From Erpobdella octoculata (lineage: Eukaryota > Annelida > Clitellata > Hirudinida > Erpobdellidae), in assembly GCA_963978895.1 (NCBI GenBank), contig OZ022246.1, positions 7,264,932-7,328,931 on the forward strand: 64,000 nt of DNA. Direction: 5' to 3'. The notes beneath the pieces were generated by a model that saw only the letters and a list, made by a program, of their open reading frames with translations, was not told the origin of the DNA and ran no database searches. Positions 22,208 to 34,481 of the stretch are shown in pieces; the stretch's first letter is position 1, and the number at the start of each line of letters is the position of its first letter. The position numbers and the translations under genes are program-made.

Positions 22208-25200
22208 TTAAAGATGATATTCCTTCAATAAATTATTGGCAATGACGATCCTCATGATCTCACTCGTTCCTTCATAAATTTCTGTGATCCTCGCATCTCT
22301 GTAATGCCTCTCAGCTGGCATATCTGACACGTATCCCATTCCTCCTAATATCTGAATAGCCTGTTGAAACAAATATATTTTAATGCATCAGCTAATTAAA
22401 AACACCCAAAGATCATTCTATACTATTTAATAGAATAACATTAACTAGCAGTAAACTAAAATCAACTAATTTCTTAATATGAAAAAAACCTGATGTGAAA
22501 CGTAGGTTGCAGCTTCAGAGGCAGCAAGTTTAGCCATTGCAGCTTCCTATAACAGAAATTCATTAAGATTATCTTCAGTTAGTTAAATATGGAGATGTAC
22601 ACATCAATTATTATAACTATTATAATATCGATTATTGATTTCATTAAATTTATTTAATCATTAAGATCAGTATAACTCATCAGTAGTGGTGAGTATGAAT
22701 CAGTTATATCTGAAATGCCAATAAAAAAACATCAGATACATTTAAAACTATTTAATAACAAAAATCCAGCCTTAGTGAAAGATTGTCCAGCATCTTTTAA
22801 CATGGCTGCCCTCCATGTCAGAAGACGTGCAGATTCCAGTCTTGTCGACATGTCAGCAAGTTTGATCTGAAAATTTGCAAAAATAATTTTATATTTATTT
22901 AACGTGATAAGTACTACGAGAGATGATGTTTTAAAAACGATGACATGGAAATTTTTAATTTGAACAAAAACTCAGCATTAATAAATTAAATGAACAAACC
23001 TGAATACTTTGTAGTTTACTTATTGGAGCTCCAAACGATTCTCTTTTGCTTGCATAATCAATTGCACAATCCAATGCAGCCTATAACGTTTATATATTCT
23101 CACAGTCATAAAATAGACATTTTCTAAAACAATAAAAACAAATTTAGACACTCAAATTTATAAACTTCTAAAACATCACCTGAGCAATCCCAAGAGCTTG
23201 CGAGGCAATTCCTATTCTTCCACTGTCGAGACATTTCTTCAATACAAATAAATAAATAAATAACATTTCTTCAATATAAATAAATGACAGACAATATATT
23301 TCTTCAATATAAATAAATAAATAAATAACATTTCTTCAATACAAATAAATAAATAAATAACATTTCTTCAATATAAATAAATAAATAAACGACTGACAAT
23401 ATATTTCTTCAATATAAATAAACGGCTGGCAAAAAACTTGTAACAGAAATCTAAAAAATTAAAAACCATTGCAATTTTGAATCCTTCTCCAGGTTCTCCG
23501 AGCAAATTATCTTTAGGAATTTTACAATCTTCAAAAATTAACTGACACGTTGATGAACCTCGAATTCCAAGCTTTTCCTCTCTCTTTCCCAAAGACAAAC
23601 CTTCAGTTGGCATGGGAACAATGAATGCACTTATACCCTGAATAATTTGCACAAATTTTCCATAAAAAAATCAGTCTTTTAATGCACTTTCTAACTCATA
23701 ATTGTTAATCTTTTAATACAATAAAACTTCAAAGCAGTAATAAAATAATGCATGATTTAAATTAGGATATATGAATAATTATTCCTGCAAACTCTAACAA
23801 AACTAGGTTTATAAATATTGATACAACTTCTCATCCATTCAAAGGTCAACAAAAACTTATCAGTTAACTATAACTTTAAATTTTCAAATAGTAAGGAAAA
23901 TTACAAACCTTGTGTTTCTTTTTAGCATCTGTAGTTGCAAATACCTGCATATACGTATTCAAATTTCTGATTAGCATACAGACGAAAAATCCAGATAACG
24001 AAAGTTTTCAACAACATTTAAGCATTGACATTTTTAAACCAGAATCATACTTACAATACCAGCTTCTGCTTCAAAACCATTAGTGATCCAGCTTTTTGTT
24101 CCATTAAGGAGCCAGTGGTCACCCATGTCAGTTGCCGTTGTCGATGCAGCCCCAGCATCACTTCCATTACCTGATATTATTATATGCTGTTATACATTTC
24201 AGCTAAAATATTATTTATTTGAAATTATTGACTGCATTTGATTTGAATAAAATGTACTGAAGCTGTTATAAGCAATCAATTTTATGTGAAAAAAGAAACT
24301 AAATCTCAATGAACCTGGCTCGCTCAGTGCAAAACATCCAACTTTTTTTCCAGATGTGTAAGGAACCACCCATGTTGATTTTTGGTTATCATTTCCAAAT
24401 TTCATCAAAGAGCCAAGATACAAGCTCTACAAGATTTTTTAAATAATAAAAAGTTATATTTTTACTATAATGCCCGAGATGCGAGATATTTAAAAATAGA
24501 GATATTTCTTTTAAGAAATTAAATAAGTAGCAGCTCCAAATTCAATTTGAAAATAATTTAAAATCCCAAAATTTAATCTTAATCTTATGGACTTATAAAA
24601 ACAAATAATTTTTGTACAAATTTAATTATTAAAACAAAAATTCTCACATTATTAACACTAGTAATTACTCCAACAGATGCACATCCACGACTTATTTCTT
24701 CCAATCCAAGAGAATATGCCATAGAATTCAAACCTGCCCCATTCAGACTCTCAGGAACTTCAATTGCCATCATTCCGAGTTCACCCAGCTTTTCAATCTT
24801 AAGAAAAAAATTACTTAAAAATAAAAAAAAACAAAGCTACAATACGTTTTCAATATTAAAACAAAGTAAATATGGTGAAAGTGGCAAAGCAGTAGAGTGT
24901 TTGCCTGTTGGCTTATAGGTCGGCGGTTCGATTCTCACCGACGTCACCATCGTAGCTCCCTTAAGCAAAGAGTTTACATGCATTGCTCAGGTTGAGTGTC
25001 TCGCGTGGTTAACTAACTCCTTTCGCTAACCCAAAAAATAAAATAAATGTTTAACTAACTTAGAGAGCTAACCTTGTCTCTTGGATACATATGATCCCTA
25101 TCAATGGCTGCAGCAAATGGTTTGAGTTCAGCATCAGCATAGCTCCTCAAGGTCTTTTGCAATATCCGGTGTGTTTCAGGCAGCAAAGAGTAGGTACTGA

Positions 25201-25455
25201 TACTTCTACATTTTATTTGGTAGGCTTAAATTAATTAAATATATAACTATAATAAATCTAAAACTCAACACAAACTAAAATAAAAACAAAACAAAATGCA
25301 TAAAGATTTAGAGCAGAATTAAAAAGAAAGGGCATTGTTAGCCCTTGGCCTTATTGAGATTTTTCAGGAAAGCAGCTGGAATTAAATTATTAAATTATTA
25401 AAATTAAAAAAGTCCAGTTCTCACCTGAGTTAACAACTTTCAAAAAAGACTTCAT
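22208..25455 (-). CDS. ACADS: Short-chain acyl-CoA dehydrogenase, mitochondrial, 12 exons, complete
   Basis: This flavoenzyme dehydrogenates butyryl-CoA-type esters in mitochondrial beta-oxidation and passes electrons to ETF. Exons: 25425-25455, 25073-25224, 24648-24797, 24315-24426, 24055-24170, 23909-23944, 23467-23637, 23180-23236, 23000-23080, 22771-22866, 22490-22546, 22208-22360. Phases join to 403 aa, close to the usual 412. The start is ATG 25455; exon 1 plus the beginning of exon 2 give a basic, hydroxyl-rich presequence ([10 protein letters not shown]...CRSIS). Signatures: GCFALSEPG plus GNGSDAG (acyl-CoA dehydrogenase signature), [41 protein letters not shown] and YEGTSEI carrying the catalytic Glu. 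The donor after 22771 reads AAG|GC, not GT. The intron before the 23180-23236 exon carries a minisatellite built from the splice acceptor. Confidence 0.95.
23236..23430. repeat. Minisatellite copying a splice acceptor (ACADS intron)
   Basis: On the plus strand, units CATTTCTTCAATA followed by (AAAT)n recur at about 23232, 23269, 23299, 23330, 23361 and 23402. The first copy is the 3' splice site itself (minus strand TATTGAAG|AAATG) of the 19-codon exon 23180-23236. The intron thus carries up to five decoy acceptors upstream of the real one. Confidence 0.8.
24885..25050 (+). mobile_element. tRNA-derived SINE (copy 1, ACADS intron)
   Basis: An A-box-like GTGGCAAAGCAGTAGAGTG lies about 35 bases before a B box GGTTCGATTC. 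A tRNA-unrelated part then shares with the copy at 51139 the pattern TTTACATGCATTGCTCAGGT ... GTCTCGC ... GGTTAACTAACT. The acceptor stem does not fold properly, so it is not a functional tRNA gene. Orientation is plus, opposite to the host gene. Confidence 0.65.
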
Positions 25456-25830
25456 AATGATCAACTTTCACAATATTAATTAAATATTTCAAAAAATATT
25501 GCTAGCATGCGCAACTATAAACTATAAAATAGATAGGTCAAAAGAGCCAACTTGACACGACTTTTTGATCTGGTCTGGTATGTTTTTAAGTATAAAAGCG
25601 GATGCGATTACAATTCATTAGTAATAACTTGTATTTTTCACTCTTTTACTTATTTTTTATTTAATTTTTCAAAATAGTTTTTGCTTAAATTGGTTCTAAA
25701 ATTTGGTAGATTAAATGGATTTAGTGGACCATACTGACCATAGGTCTATAGCAGAAGCGGTATACTAGCGGTGGGTCAGAGGGTCTGTTTACCCTCCTGG
25801 TCCAATTTCTAAGTAAAATGGTCTGTTTGC
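25456..25830. other. 5' flank of ACADS and start of a relic-rich intergenic region
   Basis: No gene. The minus-strand promoter of ACADS should lie in the first few hundred bases; no confident element is seen. The exon-1 start is the first ATG in the inferred frame. Confidence 0.4.
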
Positions 25831-26770
25831 AAAACAAAGCAAAATGGTTGTTAAAAGTAATGTAAATGAATTTAAAAACAATATTGATTGGTTGTGGAAA
25901 GAGAAAGAACGAATGATGGAAACCGAAGATAGAGATAGAGAGACTTTCGTCTTATTTACTTTACTTTACTTTTATGATTGCATTAGTTTTGTGCACTTAG
26001 TTATTTGAAAATTTAAATCACGCTGACGTAGTACCTATAGCTACCTTTTGACAGAGTTACCGTCTGCTGCAGGAGTGGAATAGATTGCCACAGTCGGTCG
26101 TGTCAGCTGGAGATAAATATACTTTTAGGATATTATTAGATGTTTTTTGGGGTGAAAAGGTTTATGAGTTGTGAAGACGGGGGTTTTAGATGTGTTTTAT
26201 GTTTAGTTTTTGATCTGACTCTAATTGTGTGACATTTTGCTTGTGAGGTCGTGTTGGGTTTTAGATAGGTTTTCTGTTTAATTGACACTATGTTTTCGGT
26301 TTGCATGTGATGTCGTGCTGGTTTTCTGATTACTTTTGAATTGATTCATTCATTGGTGGTGTTGGCAGTTTTCTTTTTTTCCGGTTCGTTTGTGGGGTCC
26401 TGTTGTGCTTTTTTTCTGTTCGTGCGGTTTTTTTGTGTTATTATGTTTTAGGTTTAGTTTTTGAACTGACTCCATATGTGCGACATTTTACTATGTTTTT
26501 GGTTCGCATGAGAGTTCGTGTTGAGTTTTAGATATGTTTTCTGTTTAATTGACATTATGTTTTTGGTTTGTTTGTAATGTCGTGCTGATTTTGGATATGT
26601 TTTCTGATTACTTTTGAATTGATTTATTGGTGGTGTTGACATTTTTCTTGTTTCCGGTTCGTTTGTGGGGTCGTGTTGTGCTTTTTTTCTGTTCGTGTGG
26701 TTTTTTGTTTGTAATTCGGCAAGGAGTTATTTAACTCGTGTTGACAACATAATAAGTAAATAAAGTCTTT
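25830..26770 (+). mobile_element. LINE 3'-end relics
   Basis: Translated fragments VNEFKNNIDWLWKEKE (25864-25915) and YRLLQEWNRLPQSVVSAG (26061-26115) match the usual C-terminal tail of LINE ORF2 proteins (WN-LP-SVV-A, then FK-LD-W). The following 600 bases are a diverged G/T-rich 3' UTR with an internal duplication (26150-26420 against 26440-26700), ending near AATAAGTAAATAAAG at 26750. Confidence 0.5.
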
Positions 26771-26974
26771 CCCCCATACTGGCCATACTGTAAAAGCTTT
26801 ATTGCTATCTTTGTTTGCGCTCTTCTGTGTTTAGACTTACTGAGCTTAATATATAAAAAAAAATCAGTGTTTAGATTAGATTACGTGACTGTAGTAGCAG
26901 AACGAGGTCTGCATTAGAATGCAGCATGAACCGAAACGAGCTTTATTATTTTAAGATTTTGTGTGAAATATAGA

Positions 26975-27105
26975 GATTTTAGGCCTATAAAAACAGGCCG
27001 GGCCTGAAATTTTGGCCTATAAAATGGACCGGACCGAGTTGCCGACAGACTGGACCGGATCGGATAAAATCGGTCCACGTATTACTCTAGTCTGCAAGAT
27101 CAAAA
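26975..27105. repeat. Dispersed GGCCGGGCC-type repeat (copy 1)
   Basis: A phrase of the type GGCCTATAAAAACAGGCCGGGCCTGA ... ACCGGACCGAGTTGCCGACAG ... GGTCCACG recurs diverged at 34868-35045 and 59478-59700. The family is unnamed; it has no coding potential. Confidence 0.5.
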
Positions 27106-28335
27106 CTAGGCTAGCCAGTACTTCATTTCAGATAATTACTCTACAAAGTACCTCATTAAAAATTAACTCATAATAATTTAGAGATTCTTGCAGGCCTGTT
27201 TACAAATTTTTGAAATATTTTAAAAGTAGAACAATAGACTTAAAAATTGAAGAAACTTTGATCAAATCCTGTCACATTAAAACAGTATAATACTTGAAAA
27301 AATGAAAATTTCAAAAATTTATTTTTGCGATAACTGAAACAGAAGGACACACAAATTGGTATTATCTGTTGCTCCAGAGGCACTGAATTTCATTTGTGGT
27401 AAAGTAAAGCAGGTAATTTCCCATAAAATAGGCTACAAGACAGCAAGCGTGAGTAAGAATCAAACGTCATGCTCTCACTTTCAAGGCTTTGCCATTGTTT
27501 CGGTTGGCTCTGAGGATGACTGCATCACCGCGAGATGAGGAGCGGATTCTCTGCCTTCACGAATTTATTAGTGATTTCATGTAGTCAGGAAAATGTGAAA
27601 AGATGTTATACATAAGCGAGCAGAATTTTATTGTTATTTTTGCCAGAATTGGTAACCAATAAAATAAATCTGATAAAATATTAAATAAATAAAAAAAATA
27701 TAAAAAAATAAATAAATTAGTTAATAAGTTTAGTAATAAAATAATATTGCGTAAATAAATATAAAGTATAGGAATAAAGAATAATAATTTAAAAATTTTT
27801 GTAAGGAGTCAATAATAAGAAATAATGTGGAAACAATTATTCGAAATTTAATTTCAGTTTATTAATTTATTTAAATTTCCCTTTAAGAGACAAAGGATGA
27901 TAATCTTTTTAAATGAAAAATAACTCTTTCGGTTAATTGAAACATGTTACCAAAAACCGTATATCGAAACACTCATTGATTGCAATTTTAATTAATTATT
28001 TTTACCCAAATATTTACTATCTTTTGCTGATTTTTATAAGAAACCATGATCAGTTGCAGCAGAACAACGGCGATTTTCAGTTTTGAAGCGGTTACAACCG
28101 TTAATGAGATATTGAATGAACCAGGAGAGATAAACAAATCCAGCCACAAATGTTTATTAGCACTTATACATATCCAGCTTCATTTTGATATGTGGGCTCG
28201 GTAAGGTAATTTTTGTCTCTTGATACAAAAAATGACTAGAGGATAAAATAAAGAACAAACTGTTGCTTTAGTAAAACAATGTTTTAAATAATTCAAAAAA
28301 ATATTACCAAACTAGAGAAAACCCGTCAAAAATTA
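27106..28335. other. AT-rich intergenic, no gene recognised
   Basis: One 60-codon frame at 27356-27538 has no family features and was not accepted. AAATAA-type low complexity at 27660-27730. Confidence 0.5.
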
Positions 28336-28749
28336 AACATCATCTCTCGTAGTACTTATCACATTAAATACATACATACATACATACATACATACATACA
28401 TACATACATACATACATACATACATACATACATACATACATACATACATACATACATACATACATACATACATACATACATACATACATACATACATACA
28501 TACATACATACATACATACATACATACATACATACATACATACATACATACATACATACATACATACATACATACATACATACATACATACATACATACA
28601 TACATACATACATACATACATACATACATACATACATACATACATACATACATACATACATACATACATACATACATACATACATACATACATACATACA
28701 TACATACATACATACATACATACATACATACATACATACATACATACAT
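28336..28749. repeat. (ACAT)n microsatellite, about 380 bp, with a 33-bp shared flank
   Basis: About 95 pure tetramers from 28369. The left flank at 28336-28368 (CATCATCTCTCGTAGTACTT and on) is the inverted copy of a stretch at about 22899-22935 in an ACADS intron. Confidence 0.95.
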
Positions 28750-29622
<873 letters not shown>

Positions 29623-29733
29623 TCTTCTTTACGTTCCTGTCCACACAAAAATGGTAAGATTATTAAACTATCAATCTGAGAAATATAGTCGATAATTAAA
29701 ATATGATTTTGTTTATATGTTTAACTTTATTTT

Positions 29734-29925
29734 TTAATTTTTCATTTTAATTCTTAGTTCATCTTTTTCACACGCTATATAGAGTGTGTCGTATAATTGC
29801 CAAACGTTTTGTTGGAAGATGCGGGAGATAACAATTACAATTGCAATTGAGACCAGTGCCACGAAATAAAGTGCCCCAATGAATATTTTGTCTCCCTCAT
29901 GCGTCGAGAAGTAGGGGCACATTTC
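29734..29925 (-). CDS. Orphan terminal exon of a membrane protein
   Basis: A pyrimidine-rich acceptor (TTTCAATCAG|GAA) at 29926-29927 opens a 63-codon phase-0 frame ending at a stop at 29734. It reads EMCPYFSTHEGDK, one strongly hydrophobic helix (IFIGALYFVALVSIAIVIVI), then a polar tail with QQNVWQLYDTLY and basic residues. Composition and splice site suggest a genuine last coding exon with one C-terminal transmembrane segment. I recognise no family. Upstream exons should lie at higher coordinates on the minus strand but were not found, so the gene is partial. It could also be a remnant. Confidence 0.5.
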   Translation of the reverse strand, partial: EMCPYFSTHEGDKIFIGALYFVALVSIAIVIVISRIFQQNVWQLYDTLYIACEKDELRIKMKN

Positions 29926-29939
29926 CTGATTGAAATATA

Positions 29940-30380
29940 AATATATAATCTGATAAATAAATTAATTTTTCGAGTGAGAAAAATAGAGAAAACAATGCGG
30001 AGAGTGCGAAATACTTATGGGCAGTAATTTACATATACATTAACAGTTGTTTTAGGTAATAATACTAAATACTTGAAAAATTAAAATAAGCAAAAAACTC
30101 CGCTTTGTTTTTGCAAGCCAGTCCCAAGCCTAGAGAAAGGAAGAGGGAAAACTTAAAAGGATCAAATTATGATCCACGACAGGAAGTACTTTAGTGCTTT
30201 CAACATACAGCCATAACAGTCTTAAAACACTTGGTGTAAAGGACTATAAACTATTAAAAAATAGCAAAAACGAATTAAATAAAATTGTATTTTAAGTTCA
30301 AAAATACCAGTTTATTGTCCATCAATAAACCTCATAAAAGCCTTGTATTTTTTTCTTTGCATGTGTATTTTTCACTTTAT
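29940..30380. other. Intergenic with an RTE-like LINE tail relic
   Basis: At 30112-30180 the sequence GCCAGTCCCAAGCCTAGAGA ... AAAGGATCAAAT resembles the 3' region of RTE-clade LINEs. It recurs at 63918-63990 (GGCCAGTCCTAAGCCTGGAT). Confidence 0.45.
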
Positions 30381-30389
30381 TTTATACTA

Positions 30390-30505
30390 TTGGGGTTATC
30401 CGGCATTGCCTGATGTTTTAGAGAGTTTTCTATAATCTTATCTCTCGCTTTTTTTCTCTCTTGATCCCGTTTCCATCTCAGCTTGTTTTTAACTTCCCGT
30501 TTAGT
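30390..30505 (-). mobile_element. Degenerate Helitron-like 3' end
   Basis: The plus strand reads GGGGTTATCCGGCATTGCCT and then TCTATAATCTTATCTCTCGC and CCCGTTTCC, a decayed antisense version of the copy B terminus (19212-19300). The terminal CTAG is lost. Confidence 0.5.
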
Positions 30506-32078
30506 CTCATAAAATCAACTTTAACAAGATAAATATAATTCTGAAGCATAAAATAATTCTTTTACTGAAAAAATAGTAGGGTAGCGAAATATTTTAAGGG
30601 GGGTCGGTTAGGGAGATTTTATTTTGTGACACCGGTATACTTTTTAAAATAAAAATACAAAAATATCGTTACTTTCTGTCATTCCACAAAACAAATAAAT
30701 TATAAAATTTAAAAATATAAATTTAATTTATAAATTTTTTATCAACAAAAATTTTTTCTAAGGTTCATACTGTTTGTAATTTCTATATTTAATATTATGT
30801 TTGAAAAAAATAAAATTTGACGTAATAAAAATATTATTAACGTAAATTTACACAATATAATTTCTATAAAAAAAAATTAAAAAAAAAACATTTTTTTTAT
30901 TGCGTTGAAAGCACAGGTCTTTTTGGCTCCAAGTATCACAGTTTGTCACTTTTGTTGACCGGCATCTCTCTTCAAGGTGTTCCTTAATAAATAAATGACC
31001 CCCTAGACAAATTAACGATCTAAAGGCCCCTCCTAGTTTGAAAATTTTAAAACCTTAAAATAGGAAATAATCAGCAATATTCAAAAAATGACTGAAAAAA
31101 AATAAAATAATAATTTATTAGTTATTATTTGCAGTGATAAAAGTTTTCAGTTGTCATACCAGCAAATAATATAATAATTTATTAGTTATTACTTGCAGTG
31201 ATAAAAGTTTTCAGTTGTCATACCAGCGATTGAGTTTGTATCTTTTTTAATAAGTTATGGAAAATGAAAAACTAGCAGATCTATAAAACAACACACAACC
31301 TAAAATAAACACACATAGACACATTTATAAAGCAAAGAACAAACGTACACACATTCATTTATACTGCATGTCACACGCATAAACTGAATAACTAGTAAAA
31401 ACGTTCTACCGCTAAACTTTAAATTTAAAAAAACTAATGATTTTTTATGGCTAATTTGTCATCTCATTAGTGCATTAATTTATTTCCTACGTCTTAAGAA
31501 AGTCACATAATTTTTTTATATAAGTATGTTTCCTCTACTCTCACTATCATTCATTATACAGTATGTGAGTGGGCGGTTAATCTAGGATTAAACTTATAAA
31601 GTCGGCTCACTGAGACATTTTTTGCAGGTTTTATTATTTGAATTGAAAACGAACTGTTACTTTTTTTTACTAAAATTCAAAACTTTAATTTATAAATGAA
31701 TTTATAAATACTTCTTTGAAGCAGATCTAGTTGTCTTTTCAATTCACAACTAGATCTGCTTCAATCTTATTGTTTGTTTTAGCATCCAACATTTGTGAAT
31801 AAATCTTTGAATCAAAATTTTAGTTTTATCATTTTCTACATTCAAATAAGTTCACGTATGACTGATTCCAATGTTTCTCAGTCATGGCGTCCTTGATAAA
31901 TTTCAAGAAATTCAAAAATTAATTTGTTTTAAGTTTTCCGATATTTAAACACGAACACATAAGTAATCACAAATTTACAGATGTAACAAGTGAAACGTGA
32001 TAAACTTCGTTTTTTTTAAATCCTTTATAGTTTTTTAATTAGGCGGCTACTAATGCAAATTATTTTTATGGTAATTTA
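30506..32078. other. AT-rich intergenic with a tandem duplication and a perfect hairpin
   Basis: A 64-bp segment is duplicated at 31106-31229 (core GCAGTGATAAAAGTTTTCAG). A perfect 19-bp inverted repeat, TTGAAGCAGATCTAGTTGT, occupies 31716-31734 and 31746-31764. No gene was seen. Confidence 0.55.
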
Positions 32079-32120
32079 TCTACATACATAATTTCCTGCG
32101 TCTGTATGTATGTATGTATG

Positions 32121-32151
<31 letters not shown>

Positions 32152-32172
32152 GTATGTATGTATGTATGTATG

Positions 32173-32206
<34 letters not shown>

Positions 32207-32420
32207 TGTATGTATGTATGTTAGAAATTTCGCAAAACGCAGCAGCGATGGTCAACAGTCAGCAGTTGATAAAAATTAGTGCGCGCAGGTGTGTAATAAA
32301 AGTTATTACGCAATTGTACAATGTCATTAATAAAGATAAAAAAAAAGGTGGCGCTGTAATCGCAAAATAATATATAATGGGATTTTAAAAAATCCGTCAT
32401 TTTTGACGGGCTATCTCTAG
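32079..32420 (+). mobile_element. Small Helitron-like element, second family
   Basis: The 5' end is A|TCTACATACATAATTTCCTG and the 3' end is a perfect hairpin CCGTCA-TTTT-TGACGG followed by GCTATCTCTAG|T. Inside is an (ATGT)n block (32104-32220) and a segment with GTTATTACGCAATTGTACAA. A 5'-part copy at 53325-53440 shows the family is repeated. At 342 bp it is non-autonomous. Confidence 0.65.
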
Positions 32421-32850
32421 TTTATATATAAATGGTTGTTAGTTTATCTGTTTGTCTTTTATGCAAATCCAAACCGCTAGATCAAAATTTTGCATAGAGG
32501 TAGATCTTAAATGTATTTTTATGACCAAAAGACTTTCCAGGCCAAAACTGCCTATTTACGTACATCAAAGGTTATTGCGTAACACAATTCAAATTTAGTT
32601 TACGCAACAAAGTTTGAAGGTTTCAACCAGCTTTTAGCAAATATGTTTTACGTTTTATGGGCAAAGAGGAGTTGGGAGAAAGTGAAAGAAAGAAAAAGAG
32701 CGGGAGCGGGAAAGCAAGCGGGAGGCCGGAAAAGCGACTGGAAGCGGGAGAGCAAGCGGAAAAGGGAAAGTAAGCGGGGAAGGAAACGGTGGCGAGAGTT
32801 AAAACGATAGAAAAACCTTTAGAAACCCCGGGCAACGCTTGGTATGTCTA
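32421..32850 (+). mobile_element. Composite Helitron-like relic (copy C)
   Basis: It begins directly after the previous element. The 5' part (TATATATAAATGGTTGTTAG, with CAAATCCAAACCGCTAGATC) is related to 38050-38320. The 3' part is the GC-rich family-1 minisatellite (GAGCGGGAAAGCAAGCGGGA, 32698-32790) followed by ACCCCGGGCAACGCTTGGTA. The terminal CTAG is not preserved. Confidence 0.5.
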
Positions 32851-33953
32851 TAAAATTAAAAATATTGACCACGGCCTTTTAAATACTTGACATCTGAAGT
32901 ATGTGATGCTTGAAAGTATAAATAAACTTTATAAATAAACTTGAAAAAAAATTATTATAAATTTTCGAATTAAAAAATTAACTATTGTTTTTTAAATAAA
33001 GTAAAAAAATGGTTCATTTTTCAACAGAAAATTTATAATCTTTTTAAAAAATAATTAAAGTTTTAATTGATTTTATTCTATAATTCATTCAAATTTTGTC
33101 CATCCAGTTTGAAAGTTTAGTCAAATGTAATGTTTGCAACAAAATATAAACCCACCAATTTTCAGCTTGATTGGATAACAGAAAGTTAGTTATGGGCGCG
33201 TTGCAACAATTCATCGGTTTAGACACCGGTTTTACCAAAGAGTTGTAACAATTAACCACAGTCTACATCGGTTAAGCTCAACCGCGTTGTAACAATTCAC
33301 CGCGGGCCTACACCAGTGTACAGGTGTACAGGTGTACACACCACATACACCAAAGTTTGGTTGATTGTTATTGTTGGTTTCGAGCATGCCGTTTGAACAC
33401 GTGTTTTTAGTTGAGTATGAATTAGACAAATATATATAATGCTATTACTATTGTTGAAAATGCTGAGTTGGGATTAAAGTTCCTCTAAAAACTCCTGGTA
33501 ACGCCGGGTACTCCGCAAGTATTCCTATAAAGTAATTGATATAAAACTAATATTTTGATTGATTATATGAGATGAAAATATCATATCAAAAAGTTGAAAC
33601 TTATAAATTAACAAATTTAATATTTTATACCAAACTTCAATTTTATAATTTTGAGGATTTTTATTTTTGAAACTGTGTAAACGTGGAAACCCGGAAATTT
33701 TCATCTTAATGGAAATGTTTTCCGAGATGGTAAAACCGATTTTGGAAGTCCACTAAAAATACTGTAAGATACTCAAGCTTACAGAACAAAAAGCAATTTC
33801 TTCTGCAATAGCATCAACGTATTAAAAATTGTCTCTCCAAGTTCAGCAATATTTGCAAATAGAAAGCAAAAATATGACAATAGGATTATAAACATAAACA
33901 TAAAATAAACAAATCATGAAGAAAATGTTATAATAATAAAAATAATTATACTA
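32851..33953. other. Intergenic with a 50-bp tandem repeat and a Helitron end relic
   Basis: At 33188-33345 a unit with CGTTGCAACAATTCACCG recurs about three times at 49-50 bp spacing, followed by ACAGGTGTACAGGTGTACAC. At 33485-33515 CTCCTGGTAACGCCGGGTAC is a decayed family-1 Helitron 3' end. Confidence 0.5.
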
Positions 33954-34481
33954 TCTATATCTATAAAAATGAATGTTTGTATATATATTAATGTCCTTTA
34001 TGCATTGCTACACCATTCATTTTCACACAACCTTGAGAGTCAAGGGGAATCAAATATAGTGAAAAAATTTTTGAAATCCGTCACAAAATGAGCGGAGCGG
34101 AGCGGGTGAGCGATCGGGAACAGGAAAGCGACCGGGAACGGGAAAGCGACCGGGAACGGGAAAACGACCGGGAACGGGAAAGCGACCGGGAACGGGAAAG
34201 CGACCGGGAACGGGAAAGCGACCGGGAACGCGGAAAGCGACCGGGAACGCGGAAAGCGACTGGAATCGGGAGAGCAAGCTTGGAAGGAAATGCGAGCAAG
34301 AGAGAAAATCGATAACAAAACTTCTGAGCGGGAAAGCGACCGGGAGCTGGAAAACGACCGAGAGCGGAAAAGCGACCGGGAACGCGACGAAAACGGGAAA
34401 GTGGAGAAGGAAAGGGGAGCGAGAGAGACAAACATTAGAAAACCTCTAAAAACCCCGGGCAACGCCGGGTAACCCCGCTAG
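33954..34481 (+). mobile_element. Helitron-like element (copy D), complete
   Basis: A|TCTATATCTATAAAAATGAA at 33954 and CCCCGGGCAACGCCGGGT ... CGCTAG|T at 34481 define a 528-bp element. It contains the conserved TGCATTGCTACACCATTCAT, the phrase TGAGCGGAGCGGAGCGGGTG, and about ten 18-bp GC-rich units (GCGACCGGGAACGGGAAA). It is the best preserved short copy. Confidence 0.8.

Noticed and set aside
24900..24980. Functional tRNA gene
   Set aside because: A and B boxes are present, but the acceptor stem does not pair and a SINE-like tail follows.
34040..34472. Arg/Glu- or Pro/Phe-rich ORFs in the GC-rich region
   Set aside because: The 18-bp minisatellite of the Helitron keeps several frames open on both strands.
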